Source: Roseomonas populi (GTDB lineage Bacteria > Pseudomonadota > Alphaproteobacteria > Acetobacterales > Acetobacteraceae). From it: 64,000 bases of DNA. The stretch spans positions 1 to 64,000 of the forward strand of contig NZ_JANJOU010000001.1 in NCBI RefSeq assembly GCF_024594815.1, read 5' to 3'. Below, one piece after another: positions 8,501 to 18,894 of this stretch (the first letter of the stretch is position 1; each line of letters opens with the position of its first letter). Below the pieces are notes generated by a model. The model had not been told where the DNA came from, ran no database searches, and saw nothing but the letters and a program-made list of their open reading frames with translations. The position numbers and the translations under genes are program-made.

Positions 8501-9615
8501 GAGGCGTCTCCGATGGGGCGGATCTCGGTGATGGTCAGGCCATAGCCCTCCAGCCCCACCACGGGGCGGGGATGGTTGGAGAGGAGGACCATCTCCCGCA
8601 CCCCGAGGTCGGCCAGGATCTGGGCGCCGATGCCGTAGTCGCGCAGCTCCGGCGCCGCCTTCTCGCGCCCGGCCCGCACGCGGCTGGAGAGCGCATCGGC
8701 CTTCACGTCCCGGATCAGGACCACCACGCCACGCCCGATGCGCGCGATCTCCTCCATCGCGTCGTGCAGGTCCTTCGGCCCGTTGCGGCCGGTGATGTCG
8801 GAGAGAAGGTTCACCGCGTGCACCCGCACGGGCACCGGGCCGGGGCGGGTCAGGTCGCCCTTCACAAGGGCCACATGCTCCCCGTACTCCAGGGTGTTGG
8901 CGTAGATCGTCACGCGCCAGGGGCCGCCGGGGGCGTCCTCCAGCGTGCCCTCCTCCACCCGGCGCACCAGCCGCTCCGTGCGGCGGCGGTGGGCGATAAG
9001 GTCGGCGATGGTGCCGAGCTTCAGGCCGTGGTGCTGGGCGAAGGCCACCAGGTCCGGCATCCGGGCCATGGAGCCGTCCTCGTTCATGATCTCGCAGATC
9101 ACGCCCGCGGGGTTCAGCCCGGCGAGCCGGGCGAAGTCCACCGCCGCCTCGGTATGGCCGGCCCGGACCAGCGTCCCGCCCTCCCGCGCGACCAGCGGGA
9201 AGACATGGCCCGGTGTCACGATGTGCTCGCGCCCCAGCTCCGGGTTCACCGCCACCGCCACCGTGCGGGCGCGGTCGGCGGCGGAGATGCCCGTCGTCAC
9301 CCCGTCCCGCGCCTCGATGGAGACGGTAAAGGCGGTCTGGTGCCGGGTGCCGTTGCTCTGCGCCATCAGCGGCAGGCCGAGCTGCTCCACCCGGTGCCGC
9401 GTCATCGCCAGGCAGATCAGGCCCCGCGCGTGGCGGGCCATGAAGTTCACCGCGTCCGGCGTCGCGAACTGGGCGGGGATCACCAGGTCGCCCTCGTTCT
9501 CCCGGTCCTCGTCGTCCACCAGGATGAACATGCGGCCACGCCGCGCTTCCTCCAGCAGCTCCTCAGTGGGGCTGATGAAGTCGGAGAAGCTCGTCTTCAC
9601 GGCCTGCACGTTCAT
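8497..9615 (-). CDS. ribB: 3,4-dihydroxy-2-butanone 4-phosphate synthase fused to a degenerate GTP cyclohydrolase II domain (RibBA / RibBX type)
   Basis: Residues about 10-215 form an intact RibB domain (DDEDRENEGDLV with acidic metal ligands, RAGHTEAAVDFARLAG, VICEIMNEDG) that makes the four-carbon unit of riboflavin. Residues about 222-372 align with RibA by the frame VALVKGDL, VRVHAVNLLSDI, GRGVVVLIRD and RDYGIGAQILADLGV. This half contains no cysteine at all: the three zinc-binding Cys of GTP cyclohydrolase II are missing, as is the EGRGIGL-type loop. So the second half is probably not a cyclohydrolase, as in the RibBX proteins known in some proteobacteria. The ATG overlaps the ribE stop by ATGA. 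Confidence 0.93.
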   Translation of the reverse strand: MNVQAVKTSFSDFISPTEELLEEARRGRMFILVDDEDRENEGDLVIPAQFATPDAVNFMARHARGLICLAMTRHRVEQLGLPLMAQSNGTRHQTAFTVSIEARDGVTTGISAADRARTVAVAVNPELGREHIVTPGHVFPLVAREGGTLVRAGHTEAAVDFARLAGLNPAGVICEIMNEDGSMARMPDLVAFAQHHGLKLGTIADLIAHRRRTERLVRRVEEGTLEDAPGGPWRVTIYANTLEYGEHVALVKGDLTRPGPVPVRVHAVNLLSDITGRNGPKDLHDAMEEIARIGRGVVVLIRDVKADALSSRVRAGREKAAPELRDYGIGAQILADLGVREMVLLSNHPRPVVGLEGYGLTITEIRPIGDAS

Positions 9616-10229
9616 GCCCCGGACTCCCGTCCTTCAAACTGGCGAAGCCGCGCGACGTAGCGCGCGAGCATGTCGATCTCGATGTTGACCCGCGCGCCCG
9701 GCGCGAGGGCGCCGAGGGCGGTGACCTCCGTCGTGTGGGGGATGAGGTTGACGCCGAAATCGGTGCCTTCCACCGCGTTCACGGTAAGGGAGACACCGTC
9801 GATGGCGATGCTGCCCTTCTCCGCCACGAAGCGGGCGAGCTTCTCCGGCAGGCGGAAGGTCCAGCGGTGCGACCCGTTCTCCGGCACGACGGAGAGCACC
9901 TCCGCCACCCCGTCCACATGGCCGGAGACGACGTGGCCGCCCATCTCGTCGCCCATCTTCAGGGAACGCTCCAGGTTGATCCGCGCCCCCTCCCGCCAGT
10001 TGCCGAGGGTGGTGCGGGAGAGGCTCTCGGCGGAGATGTCCACCTCGAACAGGCCTTCCTCCAGCGTCACCACGGTCAGGCAGCAGCCCGAGCAGCAGAT
10101 GGAGGCGCCGATGGCCACGCCATCCAGCCAGCCTGCCGGGGTGGCGATGCCGACGCGCATGTCCTGCCCCGCCCCGATCGGGGAAAGGCGGCGGATCTCG
10201 CCGATCGCGGTGACGATGCCGGTGAACAA
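9612..10229 (-). CDS. ribE: Riboflavin synthase subunit alpha
   Basis: Dismutates two lumazine molecules to riboflavin. The 205 residues show the two tandem barrels: FTGIVTAIGEIRR and SLSRTTLGNW in the first, then GGHVVSGHVDGVAEV and IAIDGVSLTVNAV in the second. The conserved N-terminus (M)FTGIV fixes the start at a TTG codon. Reading further upstream gives only non-family sequence. It lies 83 bp after ribD and overlaps ribBA. Confidence 0.95.
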   Translation of the reverse strand: MFTGIVTAIGEIRRLSPIGAGQDMRVGIATPAGWLDGVAIGASICCSGCCLTVVTLEEGLFEVDISAESLSRTTLGNWREGARINLERSLKMGDEMGGHVVSGHVDGVAEVLSVVPENGSHRWTFRLPEKLARFVAEKGSIAIDGVSLTVNAVEGTDFGVNLIPHTTEVTALGALAPGARVNIEIDMLARYVARLRQFEGRESGA

Positions 10230-10312
10230 GGGGGCGGTTCCAGGAACGGTTGAGAACGCGAGGCAGGGGATGGCGCGCGGGGCGCCCCATGACAAGAGGG
10301 AGACGGCGCGGG

Positions 10313-11422
10313 TCAGCCCGGCGTCGTGTCTCCCGGCATGAGATCGGCTTCAACCAGCCAGCAGTCCCCCGCCGGGCGCCGCCCGGTGATACGGAGCCGG
10401 GGCATGGTGGCCAGGCGCTCCACGCCGAGGGAGTCCAGCCCCGCCCGGCCATCGCCGCCGATCAGCGATGGCGCGGTGAACCAGGCCAGCCGGTCCACCA
10501 GCCCCGCCCGGATCAGGGAGGCGGCCAGGGCCGCCCCACCCTCTACCAGCAACCTTGTGATGCCTTTCCGGGCCAGGGCGCGCAGCAGCGCCTCCGGCTC
10601 CAGCCCGCCCCCGGGCGCGGCAGGGATGTCGATGAACTCCGCCCCGCGCTGCTCCAGCGCCGCCAGGGCCGCCGGGTCGTGGCCGGACACGGTGGCGATC
10701 CAGGCCGGGGCCTCGGACGAGAAAAGGCGCGCACCGAGCGGCGTGCGGAGCCGCGCATCGGCCACCACCCGCACCGTCCGCACGGGGGCGTAGCCGGGCA
10801 GGCGGCAGGTCAGCTCCGGATCGTCCGCCAGGAGGGTACCGCTGCCGGCCATCACCGCATCGTGGCTGCCGCGCAGCGCATGGGCCAGCCGCCGCGCCTC
10901 CGGGCCGGTGATCCACTGGCTCTCGCCGGTGCGGGTGGCGATGCGGCCGTCCAGCGTGGTGGCCAGCTTCACCGTGACCATCGGGAGGCCGCGCTCGAAG
11001 CGCTTGAGGAAGCCGGCGTTCACGCGCCGCGCCTCCTCCTCCAGCAGCCCGACCTCCGCCGCGATCCCGGCATCGCGCAGGCGCTGCAGCCCGACGCCGT
11101 CCACCCGCGGGTCCGGGTCGCGCAGGGCGACCACAACGCGGGAGACGCCGGCCGCGATCAGCGCGTCCGTGCAGGGCGGGGTGCGGCCCCAGTGGCAGCA
11201 GGGTTCCAGCGTGACATAGGCGGTGGCGCCGCGCGCGGCCTCGCCGGCGGCGCGGAGGGCCTCCGTCTCCGCATGGGGCCGGCCGCCAGGGCGCGTGTGG
11301 CCGCGCCCGACCACCATCCCGTCCCGCACGATGACGCAGCCGACGGACGGGTTGGGCCAGGTATTTCCAAGGCCCCGCGCCGCCAGCGCCAGGGCCGCAC
11401 TCATATGCGCGCGATCAGACAC
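10313..11422 (-). CDS. ribD: Bifunctional diaminohydroxyphosphoribosylaminopyrimidine deaminase / 5-amino-6-(5-phosphoribosylamino)uracil reductase
   Basis: Carries out steps two and three of riboflavin synthesis. The N-terminal deaminase (about residues 1-145) has the zinc site PHAETEAL and TLEPCCHWGRTPPC. The C-terminal reductase follows (VTVKLATTLDGRIA, ESQWITGPEARRLAH, GSGTLLADDP, LLVEGGAALAASL). The start is GTG; an ATG six codons later is also possible. nrdR is 18 bp upstream and ribE 83 bp downstream. I see no FMN riboswitch in the short leader. Confidence 0.96.
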   Translation of the reverse strand: MSDRAHMSAALALAARGLGNTWPNPSVGCVIVRDGMVVGRGHTRPGGRPHAETEALRAAGEAARGATAYVTLEPCCHWGRTPPCTDALIAAGVSRVVVALRDPDPRVDGVGLQRLRDAGIAAEVGLLEEEARRVNAGFLKRFERGLPMVTVKLATTLDGRIATRTGESQWITGPEARRLAHALRGSHDAVMAGSGTLLADDPELTCRLPGYAPVRTVRVVADARLRTPLGARLFSSEAPAWIATVSGHDPAALAALEQRGAEFIDIPAAPGGGLEPEALLRALARKGITRLLVEGGAALAASLIRAGLVDRLAWFTAPSLIGGDGRAGLDSLGVERLATMPRLRITGRRPAGDCWLVEADLMPGDTTPG

Positions 11423-11440
11423 GCGAGCCCTTTGCTCGCC

Positions 11441-11896
11441 TCACCCGGCATTGTCCAGGGAGCCGAGGAAGGCGTGAAAGTCCTCCGCATCCCGGAAGTT
11501 CTGGTACACGCTGGCGAAGCGCACATAGGCCACGGGATCCAGCTCCCGAAGCACCTCCATCACCCGCTGGCCGATAGCCTTGGAGGTGATCTCCTCCGCC
11601 CCCTCCGACTCCAGCCGGCGCTGGATGGAGGAGACGATGCGCTCCACCTTCTCCGCATCCACCGGCCGCTTGCGGAGCGCGACGCGGATGGAGCGGGCCA
11701 GCTTCTCCCGGTCGAAGGGCACGCGCCGCCCGTCCGTCTTCAGCACGATCAGGTCGCGCAGCTGCACCCGCTCGAAGGTCGTGAAGCGGGCGCCGCAGGC
11801 GTTGCAGGAACGGCGGCGGCGTATGGCCGAGCCGTCCTCCGCCGGACGGCTGTCCTTCACCTGCGTGTCCTCGGACTGGCAGAAGGGGCAGCGCAT
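11441..11896 (-). CDS. nrdR: Transcriptional repressor NrdR
   Basis: Represses ribonucleotide reductase genes in response to ATP/dATP. The 151 residues begin with the zinc ribbon MRCPFC plus [12 protein letters not shown], followed by the ATP-cone ([33 protein letters not shown]). glyA lies 14 bp upstream and ribD downstream; the order glyA-nrdR-ribD is widespread in proteobacteria. No target genes or NrdR boxes lie in the window. Confidence 0.97.
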   Translation of the reverse strand: MRCPFCQSEDTQVKDSRPAEDGSAIRRRRSCNACGARFTTFERVQLRDLIVLKTDGRRVPFDREKLARSIRVALRKRPVDAEKVERIVSSIQRRLESEGAEEITSKAIGQRVMEVLRELDPVAYVRFASVYQNFRDAEDFHAFLGSLDNAG

Positions 11897-11910
11897 CCGG
11901 CTGGGCTAAC

Positions 11911-13215
11911 TCAGCCGCGGTAGATCGGGAAGCGGGCGCAGAGAGCCTGCACCGCCTCCCCGGCCGCCCGCTCCACGGCCTCGTTCCCCTCGGGGGAGTT
12001 GGAGCGGGAGAGCCCATCCAGCACCTGCCCGATCAGGCGCCCCACCTCGCGGAACTCCGCCTCGCCGAAGCCGCGGGAGGTGGCGGCGGGGGAGCCCAGA
12101 CGCACGCCGGAGGTGACGAAGGGCTTCTCCGGGTCGAAGGGAATGGCGTTCTTGTTCACCGTCAGGTGGGCGCGGCCCAGCGCGGCCTCGGCGGCCTTGC
12201 CCGTCAGGTTCTTCGGCCGCAGGTCCACCAGCACCAGGTGGTTGTCCGTGCCGCCCGTGACGAGGCCGAAGCCCTGCTCCAGCAGCTCCGCCGCCAGGGC
12301 CTTGGCGTTGTCCGCGACGGCGCGGGCATAGGTACGGAACTCCGGGCGCAGCGCCTCACCCAGCGCCACGGCCTTGCCGGCGATGACATGCATCAGCGGC
12401 CCGCCCTGGGTGCCCGGGAAGACGGCCGAGTTCAGCTTCTTCGCGATCGCCTCGTCATTCGTGAGGATGAGGCCGCCGCGGGGGCCGCGCAGGGTCTTGT
12501 GGGTGGTGGTGGTCACCACATGCGCGTGCGGGAAGGGCGAGGAGTGGACGCCGCCCGCCACAAGGCCGGCAAAATGGGCCATGTCCACCAGGAACAGGGC
12601 GCCCACCTCGTCGGCGATCTCGCGGAAGCGCGGGAAATCCCACTCGCGGGCATAGGCGGAGCCGCCGGCGATGATCAGCTTCGGGCGGCTCTCCCGCGCG
12701 ATGCGGGCCACTTCCTCCATGTCGATCCGCTGGTCCTCGCGCCGCACCGTGTAGGGGGCGACCTTGAACCACTTGCCGGAGAGGTTGACCGGGGAGCCGT
12801 GGGAGAGGTGCCCGCCGGCGGCCAGGTCCAGGCCCATGAAGGTGTCGCCGGGCTGGAGCAGGGCGAAGAACACCGCCGCATTGGCGGAGGCGCCGGAATG
12901 GGGCTGCACATTGGCGTAGCCGCAGCCGAAGAGCTTCTTGGCCCGCTCGATGGCCAGCGTCTCGGCGAGGTCCACCACCTCGCAGCCGCCGTAGTAGCGC
13001 TTGCCCGGCAGGCCCTCGGCATACTTGTTCGTCAGGACCGAGCCCTGGGCCTCCAGCACGGCGCGGGAGACGATGTTCTCGGAGGCGATCAGCTCGATCC
13101 CGTCCTGCTGGCGCACCAGCTCGCGGGAGATGATGTCCGCGATCTCCGGGTCAATATCGGCCAGGGGGGCGTTGAAGAAGCGGTCCGTGCTGGCGGCCGG
13201 GGTCTGCTCGTTCAT
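11911..13215 (-). CDS. glyA: Serine hydroxymethyltransferase
   Basis: PLP enzyme converting serine and tetrahydrofolate to glycine and methylene-tetrahydrofolate. The 434-residue product has [13 protein letters not shown], the [17 protein letters not shown] block, the PLP lysine motif [16 protein letters not shown], and the C-terminal [17 protein letters not shown]. Its ATG overlaps the rpiB stop (ATGA), so no separate leader exists for a riboswitch. It feeds one-carbon units into the nucleotide and cofactor genes downstream. Confidence 0.98.
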   Translation of the reverse strand: MNEQTPAASTDRFFNAPLADIDPEIADIISRELVRQQDGIELIASENIVSRAVLEAQGSVLTNKYAEGLPGKRYYGGCEVVDLAETLAIERAKKLFGCGYANVQPHSGASANAAVFFALLQPGDTFMGLDLAAGGHLSHGSPVNLSGKWFKVAPYTVRREDQRIDMEEVARIARESRPKLIIAGGSAYAREWDFPRFREIADEVGALFLVDMAHFAGLVAGGVHSSPFPHAHVVTTTTHKTLRGPRGGLILTNDEAIAKKLNSAVFPGTQGGPLMHVIAGKAVALGEALRPEFRTYARAVADNAKALAAELLEQGFGLVTGGTDNHLVLVDLRPKNLTGKAAEAALGRAHLTVNKNAIPFDPEKPFVTSGVRLGSPAATSRGFGEAEFREVGRLIGQVLDGLSRSNSPEGNEAVERAAGEAVQALCARFPIYRG

Positions 13216-13670
13216 GGGGTGCGGGTCCAGTCCGGGGAGAGCTTCAGGACCCGGCGGTCATGGCGGCCGCCGGCATAGGGGGTGGCGAGGAAGGCCTTCA
13301 GGGCCTCCAGCGCGGGTTCCGGGCCGGTCATGCGGGCACCGAAGGCGATGACGTTGGCGTCGTTGTGCTCGCGGGACAGGCGGGCGCCCGTCACGTCATG
13401 CACCAGGGCGCAGCGGATGCCGGGGGTGCGGTTGGCCGCGATGGAAATGCCGATTCCCGTGCCGCAGACGAGCACGCCGTAGCGGGCCCGGCCCGCGTTC
13501 ACGGCCTCGGCCACGGCCATGCCGAAATCGGGATAATCCACGCTTTCCGTGCCGTGGGTGCCCATGTCGAGCACGGAGTGGCCCGCTTCCTCCAGCGCCT
13601 GGCGGAGGGTGGCCTTGAGCGCCAGGCCGGCGTGATCGGCGCCGACGGCGATGGTGAGGGGGGCAGTCAT
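13212..13670 (-). CDS. rpiB: Ribose-5-phosphate isomerase B
   Basis: Interconverts ribose 5-phosphate and ribulose 5-phosphate, the precursor of the RibB product made in the same operon. The 152 residues show [13 protein letters not shown], the Asp in [16 protein letters not shown], the catalytic Cys in [16 protein letters not shown], and [16 protein letters not shown]. The rpiB-glyA pair is a common alphaproteobacterial arrangement. It appears to be the first gene of the long leftward operon. Confidence 0.96.
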   Translation of the reverse strand: MTAPLTIAVGADHAGLALKATLRQALEEAGHSVLDMGTHGTESVDYPDFGMAVAEAVNAGRARYGVLVCGTGIGISIAANRTPGIRCALVHDVTGARLSREHNDANVIAFGARMTGPEPALEALKAFLATPYAGGRHDRRVLKLSPDWTRTP

Positions 13671-13714
13671 TGCGGCGCCTTACCACGGGTGGCGCCGGGG
13701 TTGAAACGGCAGGG

Positions 13715-15614
<1,900 letters not shown>

Positions 15615-15635
15615 GGCCGGCGCACAGCCCGTTTC

Positions 15636-16775
15636 TCACATCGCGGGGGCCGGGCGCCGCACCGGCCGGCGGCCACGCGGCGGGGCCGCGGGCATCGGCG
15701 GCGCGTCGAAGGCACGGCGCATCTCGGCGCCCACGAAGCTCTGGGCCTCCTTCGCCTTCGTCAGCACGGGGTCGGCGCCGAAGAACTCGTGCGTGACACC
15801 GGCATAGGCGCGCCGGATCACCGGCGTGCCGGAGGAGCGGAACTTCTGCTCCAGCCGCGCGCCGTCATCGGCCAGCGGGTCGATCTCCGCATTCACCAGG
15901 ATCACCGGCGGCAGGCGGGAAAGGTCGGCCTTCCCGATCAGGTCCAGCCGCGGGTCCTGCAGGTCCTGCGGGCCGCGCGTGTAGTTCTGCACGAACCACT
16001 GGATCATCGGCTTGTTCAGCGGCTTCGCGTTGGCGAACTGCTGGTAGGAGGGCGTGTTCAGGTCCACGCCGCCGACCGGATAGATGGCAGCGACGGCCTT
16101 TGGCGCCGGCAGCCCGGCCTCGCGCGCGTAGATGGCGGCGTTGATCGCGAGGTTGCCGCCCGCGCTCTCGCCGGCGATGGCGATCTCGTTCGGGTCGGCG
16201 TTGATGGAGGCCGCGTTCCGAACGGCCCAGGCATAGGCGACGTTCGCGTCATCATGCGCGCCGGGGAAGCGGACCTCGGGGCCCTGGCGGTAGTTGATGG
16301 AGAGCACCATCGCGCCGGACTCCACGCAAAGGGCGCGCGCGGACTCGTCGTAGGTGTCGATGTTCGCGATCACCCAGCCGCCGCCGTGGAAGTACACGAT
16401 CAGGGGCACCGGGCCGGCATAGTTCACCACCGGGCGGTAGAGCCGCGCGATCAGCGGGTTCGGCACGGTGTTGAGGGTCATATCCTCCTGGCTGCCGATC
16501 ACCCGCATCGGGTTCGTGTTCGCCAGCTCCAGCGCCCGGGCGCGGACTGCATCGGCCATGGAGGGCTGGCGGCGGGCCTCGACGGCACTCAGCGTCTCGA
16601 TCGGGCGCGGGTTCAGGCGGGCGAAGGTCTCGAGGAGGGCGCGCATCTCCGGATCGGCACGGCCTGAGGGATCGGCGGGCATCAGCGTCCCGGCAGGGGG
16701 CTGCACGCAGGCCGAGGTGAACGCGGCCAGGCCCAGCGGCAGCATGAGGGCCCCACGACGGGACAGATTGTTCAT
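15636..16775 (-). CDS. Exported alpha/beta hydrolase of the hormone-sensitive-lipase family, probable Tat lipoprotein
   Basis: A 379-residue esterase-like protein. The family IV motifs are complete: oxyanion YFHGGGWV, nucleophile IAGESAGGN, acid AEIDPLADD and His in VTHEFFG. The N-terminus has a Tat-like motif (LSRRGALML) followed by a hydrophobic stretch and TSAC, so it may be exported folded and lipidated. The ATG was chosen because GGAG lies seven bases upstream. Longer in-frame readings add basic sequence with no signal. The C-terminus is Pro/Arg-rich. The substrate is unknown. Confidence 0.85.
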   Translation of the reverse strand: MNNLSRRGALMLPLGLAAFTSACVQPPAGTLMPADPSGRADPEMRALLETFARLNPRPIETLSAVEARRQPSMADAVRARALELANTNPMRVIGSQEDMTLNTVPNPLIARLYRPVVNYAGPVPLIVYFHGGGWVIANIDTYDESARALCVESGAMVLSINYRQGPEVRFPGAHDDANVAYAWAVRNAASINADPNEIAIAGESAGGNLAINAAIYAREAGLPAPKAVAAIYPVGGVDLNTPSYQQFANAKPLNKPMIQWFVQNYTRGPQDLQDPRLDLIGKADLSRLPPVILVNAEIDPLADDGARLEQKFRSSGTPVIRRAYAGVTHEFFGADPVLTKAKEAQSFVGAEMRRAFDAPPMPAAPPRGRRPVRRPAPAM

Positions 16776-16790
16776 AAGGGATCTCCAGCG

Positions 16791-16805
16791 ATGCCGGTTC
16801 GGCAT
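16791..16805. terminator. Hairpin between two alpha/beta hydrolase genes
   Basis: A perfect 6-bp stem ATGCCG / CGGCAT with loop GTT sits in the 73-bp gap. It may end transcription of the upstream hydrolase on the minus strand. There is no T-run and the function is unproven. Confidence 0.3.
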
Positions 16806-16848
16806 GCCGGCTGGAACGCTAAGTTCCCTGGGCGGTTGCTGTCTTAGG

Positions 16849-17700
16849 TTACGAAAGGAAATCGGCAATCGCGCCGGTTTGATCGGCGTCGATCAGCGCA
16901 GGCGCATGGCCGCAACGCGGGAAGGTGACGAGCCGCGTGGCCGGGCGCGCCACCATGGCGGCGGCGGTGGCCTCGTCCAGCAGGTCGCTCTCGGCACCGC
17001 GGATGACGAGGATCGGCTGGGCAAGCGCTTTCCAGAGCGGCCCGAGCTCCACATCCACCACGGGCGCGTTGACCACCGGATCGGCGATGGCAGGGTCGTA
17101 GTGCATCACCAGCCGCCCTTCCGGAGTGCGGCGGCTGCTCGTCTCGGCCATGTGGCGCCAGGCGGCGTCGGGTAGCTCACCGAAGCCGGCGTGGACGAGG
17201 CGGAGATGGGTCTCCACCTCCTCGATGCTCATAAAATCGTGCCGTACGGCGAGGTACGCGGCGATACGGCCAAGCGCGCGGGCGGGCAGGAACGGGCCGA
17301 CATCGTTCAGCACCATGCGGCGCGGCGAGAGACCGGGCGTGGCGCCGATCGCCATCCCGATCAGCCCGCCCATGGAGGTGCCCACCCAGTCATAGGGCTT
17401 GGGCAGCTGTGCCAGGAACTGCTGGAAAGCCAGCGCGTAGTTCGGCACGGCGTAGAGCTTGCCGTCCGGCAGCCAGTCGCTGTCTCCGCGGCCGAAGACG
17501 TCCGGGCAGATCACCCGCCGGCCCTGCGCGGCGAGGCGCATGGCCAGGGCATCGAAATCCCGGCCGTTGCGCGTCAGCCCGTGCACGCAGACCACGGGCA
17601 TCCCGTCCGGCGGGCCCCACTCCACCCAGCGCAGCATCGCCCTGAAGTGGCCGACGCCGCAGCGGAACTGGCCGGGACGAGGTCCGTCAGGCGATGCCAT
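16849..17700 (-). CDS. Alpha/beta hydrolase
   Basis: A cytoplasmic 283-residue alpha/beta hydrolase: oxyanion CVHGLTRNGRDF, nucleophile elbow VGTSMGGLIG, Asp in VIRGAESDLL, His in RCGHAPAL. The LNDVGPFL segment is shared with the hydrolase at 58.3-59.2 kb, so the two are paralogues of one subfamily. Its start lies 14 bases inside the end of the CoA-transferase gene, so it belongs to the malonyl-CoA decarboxylase unit and may hydrolyse a thioester or ester in that route (inference). Confidence 0.85.
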   Translation of the reverse strand: MASPDGPRPGQFRCGVGHFRAMLRWVEWGPPDGMPVVCVHGLTRNGRDFDALAMRLAAQGRRVICPDVFGRGDSDWLPDGKLYAVPNYALAFQQFLAQLPKPYDWVGTSMGGLIGMAIGATPGLSPRRMVLNDVGPFLPARALGRIAAYLAVRHDFMSIEEVETHLRLVHAGFGELPDAAWRHMAETSSRRTPEGRLVMHYDPAIADPVVNAPVVDVELGPLWKALAQPILVIRGAESDLLDEATAAAMVARPATRLVTFPRCGHAPALIDADQTGAIADFLS

Positions 17701-18892
17701 CGGCCCGCAGCTTCGCGATCTCCTCCGCGCCCATTCCCAGGCCTTTCAGCACCACCTCCGTGTGCTGCCCCAGCACCGGGGCGGCGCTGCGGTAGCCTGG
17801 CGGGGTGGCGGAGAGGCGCACGGGGTTGGCGATGACCTGCACGCGCTCGCCCGAGGCATGGTCCATCTCCACGATCACGCCGCGCGCCTGCACCTGCGGG
17901 TCCTCGAACACGTCCTTCAGCGTGTTGATCGGGCCGCAGCCGATCTTCGCCGCCTCCAGCGCCGCCACCCAGTCCTTCGTGGTGCGGGTCTGCATGACAG
18001 GCGTTAGCGTGTCCGTCACGAGCTGGCGGTTGCTCACGCGGGCAGCATTGGTGGCGAAGCGCTCGTCGGCCAGCAGCGCCTCCTGCCCCGTCAGCTTGCA
18101 GAAGCGCTCGAAGGTCGGGTCGTTGCCGACGGAGAGGACGATGTACCCGTCCTCTGTCGGGAAGACCTGGTAGGGCACGATGTTCGGGTGCTGGTTGCCC
18201 AGGCGCTTCGGGTTCTCGCCGGTGGCGAGGAAGTTGGAGGCCTGATTCGCGAGCCACGCCACGCTGGTGTCCAGCATGCCGATGTCGATGCGCTGCCCCT
18301 GCCCCGTCGCGTGGCGGTGGTTCACCGCCGCCAGGATGCCGATGCAGCCATAGAGGCCGGAGAAGAGGTCGGCCACCGGCACGCCCACCTTCTGCGGCTC
18401 GCCCTCGATATCGCCGGTGATGGACATGACGCCGCCCATGGCCTGGATCAGCGCGTCGTAGCCCGGGCGGGGGGCATAGGGGCCGGTCTGCCCGAAGCCA
18501 GTGATGGAGCAGTAGATCAGGCGGGGATACCGGTCCTTCAGCTCGTCCCAGCCCAGCCCGTACTTGGCCAGCGCCCCGACCTTGAAATTCTCCACGAGGA
18601 TGTCGCACTCGCCGAGCAGCTTGTGGATGATCGCCTGCCCCTCAGGCTTGGCGATGTCGAGCGTGACCGACTTCTTGTTTCGGTTCACGCCGACGAAATA
18701 GGCGCTCTCCCTCGTGTTGGGGACGTAGGGCGGGGCGAAGCCGCGCGTGTCGTCCCCCGCACCGGGGCGCTCGATCTTGATCACCTCGGCGCCGAGGTCG
18801 CCGAGCATCTGCGTGCAGGTGGGCCCGGCCAGCACGCGGGTGAGGTCGAGAACCTTCAGGCCGTTCAGCGCGCCGGGAGCGATCGCGGACAT
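17687..18892 (-). CDS. Family III (CaiB/BaiF) CoA-transferase
   Basis: A 401-residue formyl-CoA-transferase-type enzyme that moves CoA between carboxylic acids. Marks are LKVLDLTRVLAGPTCTQML, GAEVIKIERPGAGDDTR, FVGVNRNKKSVTLD, VENFKVGALAKYGL and the conserved Asp region GVPVADLFSGLYG. It starts two bases after the malonyl-CoA decarboxylase stop, so the pair is probably one functional unit. A malonate CoA-transfer role is an inference from this neighbour only. Other substrates (oxalate, succinate-type donors) cannot be excluded. Confidence 0.9.
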   Translation of the reverse strand: MSAIAPGALNGLKVLDLTRVLAGPTCTQMLGDLGAEVIKIERPGAGDDTRGFAPPYVPNTRESAYFVGVNRNKKSVTLDIAKPEGQAIIHKLLGECDILVENFKVGALAKYGLGWDELKDRYPRLIYCSITGFGQTGPYAPRPGYDALIQAMGGVMSITGDIEGEPQKVGVPVADLFSGLYGCIGILAAVNHRHATGQGQRIDIGMLDTSVAWLANQASNFLATGENPKRLGNQHPNIVPYQVFPTEDGYIVLSVGNDPTFERFCKLTGQEALLADERFATNAARVSNRQLVTDTLTPVMQTRTTKDWVAALEAAKIGCGPINTLKDVFEDPQVQARGVIVEMDHASGERVQVIANPVRLSATPPGYRSAAPVLGQHTEVVLKGLGMGAEEIAKLRADGIA

Positions 18893-18894
18893 TC

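Noticed and set aside
11397..11440. Search for an FMN riboswitch in front of ribD
   Set aside because: The gap to nrdR is only 18 bp, and neither this nor the 83-bp gap before ribE contains recognisable RFN consensus blocks.
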